Shown piece after piece: positions 1 through 9,156 of a stretch of DNA of 64,000 nt. Numbering within the stretch: position 1 is the first letter of the stretch; the number at the start of each line of letters is the position of its first letter. The position numbers were made by a program, and so were the translations under genes. The stretch lies in the NCBI GenBank assembly GCA_012274445.1, contig JAAROD010000095.1:248001-312000 (forward strand), written 5' to 3'. The notes under the pieces were generated by a model, which saw only the letters and a list, made by a program, of their open reading frames with translations, did not search any database and was not told the origin of the DNA. The stretch is from Sclerotiophoma versabilis (lineage: Eukaryota; Ascomycota; Dothideomycetes; Pleosporales; Didymellaceae).

Positions 1-1007
1 TCATCAGCGTCGAAACAAATGCTGAGCGAATCTGCAAGGAGAATGGACAAGACTGGCTGGTAAAAGACAATAATGGTGTCCTTCAAGAGCCTTTCAAGTA
101 CAGTGTATTCAAGACTGTCACCACCGCTGGCATTGAGTCGATCCTCCAGGACGTCAGAGTCCTCCCAGATCTTAGCCCAGCAACAATACTCACCCTCCAT
201 GGCAAGCAAATCCGCAATGTTGCTGCATTGACCACGAGCTTGCAGTCCTGGGCCCAGCGGCGTACGGCGGAGAGATCACACTGCAGCCTCTGCTTCAGCA
301 CCTTCGCAAAGGCGCACCTACTCCCAGCATGCCGTCGGCGCGGGTGCTATCAAAGTATCTGTGAGGGCTGTCTCAATAGCTGGTACGGCTTGAACAGCCC
401 TGGAACCATCGTCAACACCGCCGCACTCTTCTGTCCCTTCTGCCGCCGTCCTCCCGCAGCGCGCACCCTGGCGGCTTATGGGAAGGGCATCCATGCCGTG
501 GGCAACCTAAAGGCGGCTTACGAAGAGCGCGGCTCATGGATCCACGCATGGTGCTACGAGTGCAACAAAGCCCAACGGCTCATAGAACGAGAGTGCGCAA
601 GAGGAGCTCCAGAAGCTCTGCAACAGTGGCGATGCGAAGACTGCGATGAGATCGCCCTAGCACGCGCACGTTTGGCTGAGGAGCTTGCACGGCGGGAACT
701 GGAGCGTGCTGCTCGTCTTGATGAAGAAAGGAGGGCGGCTGCAGAACAGGAGCTTCGGCGCGCTGAGGCTCTAAGAAATGCGCTTCAATGTCCAGTCAAG
801 GAGTGTCCCAGATGCAAGGTTCCAACGCAAAAGGCGTATGGATGCAATCACATGACGTGCCCGTGCGGTACGCACTGGTGTTGGACTTGTGGTGATAAGG
901 CATCTTCTGCCCGTGATGTCTACGATCACCTGCGTAAGATGCATGGGGGCTTGTATGAGGTTGGAGAAGGTCCTGGATATGATTCTGAAGACGAAGACTA
1001 CTACTAG
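1..1007 (+). CDS. RBR/IBR-type RING zinc-binding protein (probable E3 ubiquitin ligase), 5' partial
   Basis: The reading frame is already open at position 3 and runs to TAG at 1005-1007, so the start lies to the left of the window. A RING-like block begins at about 282 (CSLC, then LPAC, CEGC, CPFC), a second Cys block at about 555-640 (WCYEC...CEDC) resembles an in-between-RING, a charged Ala/Arg/Glu-rich helix follows, and a RING2/Rcat-like block (CPRC, YGCNHMTC, HWCWTC) lies at about 789-890. In RBR ligases the Cys of the GC-x-HM motif carries ubiquitin as a thioester; here that Cys is TGC at 843-845. The order RING, IBR, RING2 supports a ubiquitin-transfer role, but the middle block is poorly conserved and spaced by a coiled helix, so it could be a divergent RBR. 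Substrate unknown. The C-terminus is acidic. Confidence 0.8.
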   Translation, partial: ISVETNAERICKENGQDWLVKDNNGVLQEPFKYSVFKTVTTAGIESILQDVRVLPDLSPATILTLHGKQIRNVAALTTSLQSWAQRRTAERSHCSLCFSTFAKAHLLPACRRRGCYQSICEGCLNSWYGLNSPGTIVNTAALFCPFCRRPPAARTLAAYGKGIHAVGNLKAAYEERGSWIHAWCYECNKAQRLIERECARGAPEALQQWRCEDCDEIALARARLAEELARRELERAARLDEERRAAAEQELRRAEALRNALQCPVKECPRCKVPTQKAYGCNHMTCPCGTHWCWTCGDKASSARDVYDHLRKMHGGLYEVGEGPGYDSEDEDYY

Positions 1008-1331
1008 ACGACCCAACCTGGGCCCCATTGTAGCATGGAGCATGGGGGGCGTCTTCTAAATACTTCATAGTAGCAGTGCTAGTGAGGCAAGTGCTTTTGT
1101 TGTCCTGGATCTACTTGAAGAAGTTGCAGCTTGGCCGAAGCACATAGCGAATCTCAAGCCAACAGCAAAGCCCCAAGGCTGACGTGTTACTTCCGTCTTT
1201 GCTGCTAAATCTTTCGACCCCACTCGCTACTCCCTCCTTTCACTTTCACCTCCGTCGAAATTTGTTCGTTTCTACAATACCCACACACGAACATGGCAAA
1301 AGCGTCTCATCCCCCTACCTCACAAGCGACT
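1008..1331. other. Intergenic, pyrimidine-rich before the next start
   Basis: No convincing gene. From about 1190 to 1290 the plus strand is rich in C and T, as in many fungal core promoters, followed by ATGs at 1293 and 1332. Confidence 0.4.
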
Positions 1332-1610
1332 ATGCGCTTTTCTCTCATTTCCGTCGCCATCGGCCTGGCCGCCGTCGTACACGCTCTCGAACCCCGCATC
1401 AAACTACCTGTGCCAGTTCTCTACGCTCGATGCGAAACATGGAGTACGTCACAAACGCTCCAGTGCGTTTTCACTGCATTGCCATTCAATTCGGAACCGA
1501 CTTTTTTTCGAGAAGTGCGCTATGTTGCGTGCAGGCTTGTGGCCGGTGGTATGCAAGTCCGTGCAGTGGCTCATGGTATGCCTGACCGGGTTTCTCCTGG
1601 GCCGCAGTGA
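1332..1610 (+). CDS. Possible small secreted protein
   Basis: About 92 residues from ATG 1332. The N-terminus has the form of a signal peptide (MRFSLISVAIGLAAVVHA) with a plausible cleavage after the Ala of VHA. An in-frame ATG at 1293 would add 13 residues ahead of it and spoil the signal, so I prefer 1332. The mature part has only a few Cys and no motif I know. The CT-rich leader upstream supports a real start, but the tail is compositionally plain and could instead be an unspliced intron read-through. It could be a small effector-like protein or a chance ORF. Confidence 0.3.
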   Translation: MRFSLISVAIGLAAVVHALEPRIKLPVPVLYARCETWSTSQTLQCVFTALPFNSEPTFFREVRYVACRLVAGGMQVRAVAHGMPDRVSPGPQ

Positions 1611-1901
1611 CTGACTCGAAGTAGGGTCGCGCGCCCGGTATGTAGAGCTTCTAAATGAACCGTTCAATCCTTTCCATCCATTCTTTGTAAAAGACTTTTG
1701 CTGTAGTATCTATGTCCGGTTGATGAAGCGGTTTGATGCTGGAAAACCGACAGCTACGGAATTTGGAGTGTCATCGCGACATTACGGACATAAGATAGGA
1801 TATCAAGCCTGGAATCGCATAACTATTAAACAGTCTGGACACTGGGGTTTGATAGCACAGCGCACTCACTGTCCTGCGTGCTCGCCATCGTATCCTTGTG
1901 A

Positions 1902-2999
1902 GAAGCCCAACATGAGCAAACCCTATGTAGCGACAAGCAGAAACAACAACAATTCTACAATGCTACGTTTGCTACTTCTAACATCTCACTGTCTTGTGAG
2001 ACAGCTCCAAACCAGCCAACCGCTCTCACACATACTAAAGCCTCCTATCTCGTCAGTACTGCACATCTGAACAGACATGGAAGCCAGTATCAACGCCGTA
2101 TCTTCACAGACCTTGCCAACCCCGAGAATTTTGATCTCTGCTTCACTTTCCACCGGTCACTCAGCTCAGACAGCGATGGAAATGTCTCTGGCTATTGCCA
2201 CTGCTCCACAGGACGTATCATTGCAATGAAGACCCCCCGTCCCGATCATTTCTGGACATCCGACGCTATTCACTTGGAAGCCAAGGCTCTTGCCAGCATG
2301 ATGAGTGATTGCGGCGAGCATGAGAACATAACTCACGTGCTAAAATACCAGCCTGACTTTGGCGACACATTCTATCCGGCGATCTTCTCTGAATGCGCCG
2401 AGTTCGGGAGCTTGTTAGATCACCGAGCCGCCTGGCGGAATGAGGAGGCGATGTCGCGATACCAGAGGCGATGGTGTGGAATCTGTTCAAGGATATGGTT
2501 CTGACGCTGGATTTCCTGCACAACAAATGTGGGCTTAATCACCGCCATGTCAAGTCCGACAACGTCCTCGTGACTTGTTCGCCTACTGATTGTAGCAGCT
2601 TAGTCCCTATAATCCCACTGTTCAAGCTCTGTGATTTCTCCTGCGCAGTCGCATATCCGTCGAATGATGGTAAGTTTCACGCCTGGGCGGGAACAGGAGA
2701 CTTTATGCCTCCGCTGACGGAGCGACGTGAGAACGATCCGGCGCGTCCTGCCGGTGATATATGGTCGCTGGGTGCTACACTACAAGAGTTGGCCACCGAA
2801 TACGTCGGCATTCACACTGAATGGCTGCTTCGATGTAGACAGGACCTTGCCACGGAGCTATAAATCGTTTAGTGATGAGCTGAGCGGGTGATACAAGAAG
2901 TTGTTCGTGGTGGATCGGAAGCTACGTGTCACTTTTGCGGCGCTGGCAGAAGGTTTGATCCCGCTTATCGATGGGTATATTGCCATTCGTCGTTGGTAA
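1902..2999 (+). pseudogene. Decayed protein kinase-like gene
   Basis: Kinase motifs appear in order but in shifting frames. Frame of 1902: glycine-loop-like GYCHCSTGRIIAMK (Lys of VAIK at 2229-2231), then a hinge-like segment SECAEFGSLLDH. Near 2448 the homology moves by one base to the frame of ATG 2471 (VAIPEAMVWNLF, LDFLH, HRHVKSDN, LCDFS, GTGDFMPP, GDIWSLGATL). Near 2850 it returns to the first frame for the C-lobe (SYKSFSDELSG, YKKLF, ALAEGLIPLID), where TGA at 2889-2891 sits where related kinases appear to have Trp. The catalytic-loop HRD reads HRH and the DFG reads DFS. No intron with usable splice sites explains either shift. Nothing intact begins the gene: no in-frame ATG lies between the stop at 1899 and the VAIK motif. 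Sequencing error could explain single shifts, not all changes. Confidence 0.65.
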
Positions 3000-3675
3000 G
3001 ATTCTTACCAACGACAATGGCAACATACCCTCCTCTATCTTACGGTAAGATGGAGGAGAAGCGTCGTGCAGATAGTGTGCTGGTCACACACACTATAACG
3101 CCGCCAACAGCCGCTCCTCAAGCACCCACCGGCAGTGAAGTTAGGCATCGGTTGGTGGTCAGAAGACGCATGGACTTGACCAGGCTCCTATCTACTAAGG
3201 TAATGACTACCCCCCTTTGTCATCGGAGTCCAAGTACTTACGGTGTATCCTTTAGCAGACAGCAAGAGAAAAATCTCCAATCAGACGTGAATAACTTACA
3301 TATCGTATTACTTTTATAAGCACACAACCAAAGGGAGACGAAGCTTTTGCCAAAGTGATATGTCGCCCCTAAATGGAAACTAAAAATATAACGTCCACTC
3401 TACGCTACTAGCGAGTTCACAACTGGGCTGCCACTCACCACCAACACACGACATACCAGCGACACCAAGCAAAAACGGTAGGCTGCTAGTTCTATGACTT
3501 GCGGAAAGAACATGTTGGTCTGTGACAGGAACAATACCACCAAATCGATGCCTTTGGACAAAGAGTCAGGCAACCAGCCAATCGCATTCGGCGAAGAAGA
3601 CGGTAAGTGCACTGATACATTGCAGAGAAGATCTAAAAGCATGTTGAAAACGTCGACCGCGAGATCCTTAGGACA
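3000..3675 (+). other. Intergenic, no supported gene
   Basis: Short open frames overlap one another here without a shared domain, signal or consistent splice pattern. A GTAAGT-like donor occurs at 3604 but no join from it keeps an ORF open. Confidence 0.4.
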
Positions 3676-3906
3676 ATGGGACCACCCGTTGTTGAGGCGT
3701 ACAGGTACACCCCTGGCCCAACTGTGCATGACACTGCGGAACGGGTTAAGGAACATGCACGCGAGATTGCAAGCTATGTTGCTCTGGTCGTCGTCGTTGG
3801 CACACTTGTTGTCGTAGTGGTGGTAAGTTGTTGCAGCGGCATCGACCTTCTGACTGGCTTTCTACTGCAGTGCTTCAGACATGTAGTATCCCAACGCCGC
3901 TTCTAA
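3676..3906 (+). CDS. Possible small single-pass membrane protein (weak)
   Basis: The frame from ATG 3676 gives a hydrophilic N-terminal part and then a Val-rich hydrophobic stretch (YVALVVVVGTLVVVVVV) that would span a membrane. The frame is also open upstream from about 3641, so a 5' exon is possible. GTAAGT at about 3822 and CTGCAG at about 3865 could bound an intron at the end of the hydrophobic stretch. I do not recognise the protein; a chance ORF is as likely. Confidence 0.2.
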   Translation: MGPPVVEAYRYTPGPTVHDTAERVKEHAREIASYVALVVVVGTLVVVVVVSCCSGIDLLTGFLLQCFRHVVSQRRF

Positions 3907-4274
3907 TTAAGGTTACTATGGATGTTGGGTGCAAGGAAGAGGCCATAGCGAGAGAAGAACACGGTGACGAGGAAGCACAGACGGAAAAACCGGTGAGATG
4001 GGTGTCATAACTACGCGAAAGGGAAAGAAATCATGACATGCGCAACTATCTCTCACAAGTTGAGATAAGCAAAGAGTATAGCAAAGTGAATGCTTCGCAC
4101 ATGTGGACCAAGATAGAAAGTAATAAAGATGCTTTTGGTCTGCTAAATAGAGAGATTGCCAACCTCGTGAGTCGTCATGATCTATAAGCACGGAAATGCA
4201 AAACCCAGGATTTATCCTCTAAAACGCCAGACAATGCAACAAGTCTAAGATATCGTGTCGTGCCAACAGATCGT

Positions 4275-7200
4275 TTACTCGGCCTCATCATCCGTATTAG
4301 GAGGCTGGGGTGTGCCCTGTGAAGTTATTAGTAGGGTGTCAAATGTGCCATTAGAAAGTAGTAACATACCTTAGGGCTGTTGAGCCAGTCGATGTATCTC
4401 AATCTCCGCCTGACCTCACGGTCCTTCTGCTCCTTCTTGGTCATCTTCTTCTTCTTCTTGGCCTTGAACTTCATGTCATCCTTGGAGCCCTCAACATCAG
4501 AGCCCATCGGTGTACCGGCGGAGCTGGGTGCTGCGGAGCTGACGTTGCTGCTAGCAACTGACGATCCAGGGCGAGAATCCTCGAAACGGCCCATGTCAAC
4601 GGCAAGGTGGCCCTTGTGCTGGACCCTACCATCGATGACGTGCCACTGCTCGGGGCAGAGCGCACCAACGAATTCTTCGTTGTGGGAGATCATGATAACA
4701 CCACCCTTGTAGTCGCGGATAGCGACAGCAAGACCACCAAGAGAGTCACGATCCAAGAAGTTGGTCGGCTCGTCGAGGACGAGAAGATGGGGGTTGTTCC
4801 ACATGGCACCGGCAAGCACAACCTTGACCTTCTGACCTCCAGAAAGACCAGAGATTTCGTTGTGGTTGGCGATCTCAGGATCCATACCAAGATCCTCGAA
4901 ATGCTTGGAGATGACCTTGGGTTCGAGGACACGGTAACCGAGACCCTCACGCGACGCCTCGTGGTCGTCGAATTCTTGGATGAGCTTCTGGAAGCCCTTT
5001 TCCAACAGTGTCTCGCGCGAGATCATAGTGTTGAACTTGGGAAGCATGTGGAGCCACTTGACCTCGTACTGGAAGGTCTTCTTGTACTTCTGACGACCAA
5101 TCAAAGCTTCAATCCTGCGCGCGCCCTTGCCATCACCAAGATCGATGGGTGTCTCCATCTGCGCTTTGTCTTCCGCGGTGAGAACACGAGTCTGCTTCAT
5201 CAAGACTTCGCGGTCATCACCGTTTGCATAACGCCATTGAAGGTACTGGTTGGGTGTCTTCTCCAAGTGCATCTCAACGTGCTCCAGAGCGTGCTGCTTG
5301 ATGTATCCAATACGCAAGTTGGGATGCTTCTCGACCTTTCCTTCCTGGGGAATGACCTCACCAGTGAGAATCTTAATGAGGGTAGATTTACCAGCACCAT
5401 TGGCACCGATAATAGCAACCCGAGAGGAAAGCGACAAGTTGCAGGACGCGTTGTAGAGCGATGGCTTGGCTGAACCAGGGTATGTGAATGTGCAGTCGGT
5501 CATACGGAGAATAGAACGGGTGTTGGACTTGACACCAGTCAAGATACCAGGAGCCGGGAACTTGAACTGAACCTGCGATGCAGAGAGAGTGTAGTAGCTC
5601 TTGCCCTCGGGCTTCTGCCTGACGAAGTCGGCAAGGTTACCCTTGTAGCAAACAAGCTTCTTCTGTTCGTAGTGGTAAATGTCTGTGCAGACAGCGTCGA
5701 GGAATCCAGAGTCGTGAGAAACGATCAAACTGGTGATCTCGGTGTGGCTCTTGAGGTATTCCTGCAGCCAGGCAACGTTGGCAACGTCCAAGTGGTTGGT
5801 AGGTTCGTCGAGCAAGAGGACATCGGCACGCATAAGCATTGCACGCGCCAAAGCGAGCTTCATCTTCCAACCTCCGGACAAGGAGCCAACCTTGTTAGAC
5901 TGCCTGCCCTCGGGACCAGAAGTGAAACCAACCTCCTCCAAGACTTCGGAAATGCGCTCCCTGGTCTCGTCCTTGAAGCGAGGGTCGTTGACAATGTACT
6001 CGAGGATGGTGATTTCGGCGTCTTCACCCTGGTTGTGCTCGACGAAGCAGGTCCTAACCTCATCTTGAGGAGGGAAGCCCTCAAGCTTGCCGTTGGCAAT
6101 ACTGCGCATGAGTGTGGATTTGCCAGCACCGTTACGACCGCAAAGACCGTAGCGGTGACCCTTGAGCAGACGCAGGTTGGTGTGCGAAAGAAGCAACATA
6201 CCACCATATCCAAGGGAAAAGGTAGCATTGACAATCTCAGTCTCGCCGTCATCTTCAACGACGGGCTGACCAAACTTGCGGTGGTCCTCGTCAATGTAGA
6301 ACTGGGAAACGGCTTCTGAGGCCTTCTCGGCATCGCCGGGGTTCATCAAAGGCTGGAGATAGGGAGCAACGAGCGACGGAATGCGCTTGATCTGGCGCTC
6401 ATGGATATCTTCGGCGATCATGGCCGAGATGTAAGACTTTGCGGCGGCCCAAACTTCTGCATCACCAGGGAAGTTCAGCATGCCGCCAGCGTTCTTGACG
6501 TACTTCTCGAGGGTAAGGGAGACCTCGAAAGGCGAAACGCGGGCAAGAGCACCGTGCTCAACGTTTCCATCCTTGTCCGCGATTGCGGCATCGATGACAG
6601 CCAAGGCACGACCACCAATCTCACGGACTTCGGGCATGGAGGCGCGGTCTACGACAGCCTTGACACCGGGCCTCAGCTTGGGGAGGAAAGCGCGAGCCTC
6701 GATGGGGTCATGGACGAGCTTGGTCAAGTTCTCAACAACTACAACAGTCTGGCGGGTGACTTCCTGAGTTGTGTTGGGGTTGTTCAGAGAACGTTCGAGC
6801 AGAGGAGTGACCATGGCCAGGACAGGCGATGTGACGATGGCGACAAAGGTAGTCTGCGAGAGGGCATGAATGGCCTTCTGCAGACTCTGTGTGGAAGGGT
6901 CTTCGATGGCCTTGACAAGCAGCGGTATGCGGGGAGCGATATCGTCGTTCTGGAGGAGGGTAGTGAGGCTGTTCATCGTCTTGATAGCCTGCTTTGCGAC
7001 CTGCAATATTGGTTAGCGAATACATCTACGTGGCGGTGAGGGTATACGAGCCTCGGTCTTGAGGTCGTGCATGAAGCTCTCGACAACGGGAATGAGTCCC
7101 TCGAGCTTCTTGCCCATGGCCTCGCGGAGAACGTCCTTCTCCTGCTCGACTTCCAGGCTCTCCATGCCCATCTTGGCCCTGTCAGCCATGCGGCCGATCA

Positions 7201-7744
7201 GCTCAAGCGCACCAACGGCGCCCTGCCACTTTCCGGACTTCTTCCCCAGGTACTTCATGAGCGCGGGCAGGAGACCGAAGACCTTGGCCTCGGCGGAGAG
7301 GTTGTCGAACAGCGAGTCGAGCGCATACTTGGCTGACTCCCTGACAGGCGCAGCCTTGTCCGAGAGCGAGTCGATTGTGAGAGGAAGCAGAGTCTCGTCC
7401 TGGACCATGAAGACGACCTCGCTCAGCTTCTGTGTGCGCGGGAAACGCTCGAAGAGCGCGCCAACGCCGTTCATGGCGCCCTCCCGCTGCACGGGGTCCT
7501 TCTTGTTGGCGGCCGACTTCTTGAGCGAGTCGAGGACGCCATATCCGTTGAGCCCGCGGAAGCCGACCGAGTTCTGGAGGAGTTCGGTGAGAGCGTAAGC
7601 GGCCTCGACCGAGGCGTGCGATGTCTTCGCGGTGACGATGCTGGCCAGGAACGCCTGGACGTCTTCCAGCGAGGGCGCAGGGGCAGCGCCGGCCTTGTCG
7701 ACAACAATAGCAGGGGCCATGGCAGGCGACTCAGAGTGTGGCAT
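4275..7744 (-). CDS. TEF3: Translation elongation factor 3 (ABC-F ATPase)
   Basis: EF3 is the fungal ribosome-bound ATPase that helps release deacylated tRNA from the E site. Model: complement of 4275..4316, 4370..7000, 7052..7744, about 1,120 residues. Order: N-terminal HEAT repeats, first ABC domain (GLCGRNGAGKST at about residues 516-527, LSGGWKMKLALARAM, LLLDEPTNHLD), second ABC domain (GANGAGKSTLIKI, LSGGQKVKVVLAG, LVLDEPTNFLD) with the EF3 insert between its Walker A and signature, and a Lys-rich tail (KAKKKKKMTKKEQKDRE) typical of ribosome contact. The 3' intron (4317..4369, GTATGT...CACAG) restores a short acidic end. The 5' intron keeps frame only if it begins GC (7051) and ends CAG (7001). 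Met at 7720 (GCCATGGCC) is in a better start context than Met at 7744, so the true N-terminus may be eight residues shorter. Confidence 0.95.
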
Positions 7745-9156
7745 ATCCCGCTGGCGGTGTTGTGTCTACGTTTCTCTCGCGCGATTTCTTTGAAAGTTTG
7801 GAGGGGCTGCTCCTTATCGATAAAAATTTCCGCGCGCGAAGCGTAAGCGGCGGAGCCTGACTTGCAGCAGAAAACAAAAAGACAGAGGGTATCGTGCTCG
7901 TGAGACGCTCCGGCCGAAGAGTGGAGAGTCTATACAAGTACAAAAACGAAGGGCAAAAAAATCCGGAGGCCCTGAGAAAGTGCGTTGGGGGGCAGTCTTA
8001 ACGAGGAGATTGGGCTTTATTACCCTTATCCGCGCACGGGCAGGGTTCGTTGGATACAGATATTTTCTGAGCTACCGCGTTTGGGGCTCCGTTACCCGCC
8101 GTTAACCCCCGGTGGGCCAGCTAATCACGGTGGCGATTACGGTAAGCACCGTGTCCTTCTCCATGGACATATCTGGGGAGCTCGCCCAACACCGGCAAAT
8201 CAATACGCCGATGCTCACGACGAACAGCCCTTTGTGCATGCCCGGCACGGTCTCAGAACAAGTGAGGGAGCATGTCGCTGACGCCGCGGGCTCGACACAC
8301 CGCTTTTCGAGTCGTTGTGTGAGGTCAGATAGTGTGGAGTGCAAGGTACCATGACTATTGGTGAAGAGTTCTCACCCTAACTTTGTGTCTCTACCTACGA
8401 CTGCCTGGCTAAACTGCGAAATAGCCACAATGCTCACTCAGGTGACTAGCTGAGCAGGCACCATGCTGCCGCAGCTTCTCACGCAGCTTCTTTTCTGACA
8501 GATACGAGCCCGAAACTTTCAACGTCGTCAAACGATCGCGCAACAAATAGCGATCGGTACGTACCTTGGACTTTGTAGCTTCTGGACCTGATGTCAGTCT
8601 TTTTGTCTTCATGTATCGTGTCGGCAGACTTTTCATTCGAAAGCATATCCTATACTTCCCAGAGACACGTCGTCAGGCTCTGCACTTCCAAGGTAGGTCC
8701 TATGTATACCTGTATCTAGCAGTTCTTGTCATCAAGGACAGAGCTCTGAAACTCAGGCAAGGCAAAGAAGAATCTCACCGAGAGACATTGGGCACGACCG
8801 TGGTTTCAACCGTCTCGCTCGCTTACGGTGGCCATTAGGACAGGCATGATGCAGCCTCTATCGCTTTCACTTAGACACCTCTTGAGCCTGGAGAAGTACG
8901 TCTCTTTGTCCCTAATACCTCACGGACCAATCATCGCCTCTCTTGGTCCCTACAGATTGCCACTCTAGATGCGGAACTTGACTAGTAGTATCTAGACAGA
9001 ATCATTAAAGGGGAAGATATTATCAGTAGTGCACTTGTCAGCGAAGACATGCAGGAAATTCTAATCAAAGATACTATGTACAAGTTCCTCAAACGCCGCC
9101 CTTAAAACGCCCTATCCAAACACCAAAAATGCCTATTCTGTACAAATACTGTCCAT
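7745..9156. other. Intergenic between EF3 (promoter side) and the GH3 gene (3' side)
   Basis: About 1.4 kb. The half next to 7745 must carry the EF3 promoter and leader. Open frames at 8102-8354 and 8566-8838 have no domain, signal peptide or splice pattern that I can support. Confidence 0.5.

Noticed and set aside
4607..6319. Long plus-strand open frames (288 and 215 codons) opposite EF3
   Set aside because: They are antisense shadows of a gene with strong codon bias; their translation has no domain and mirrors the EF3 codons.
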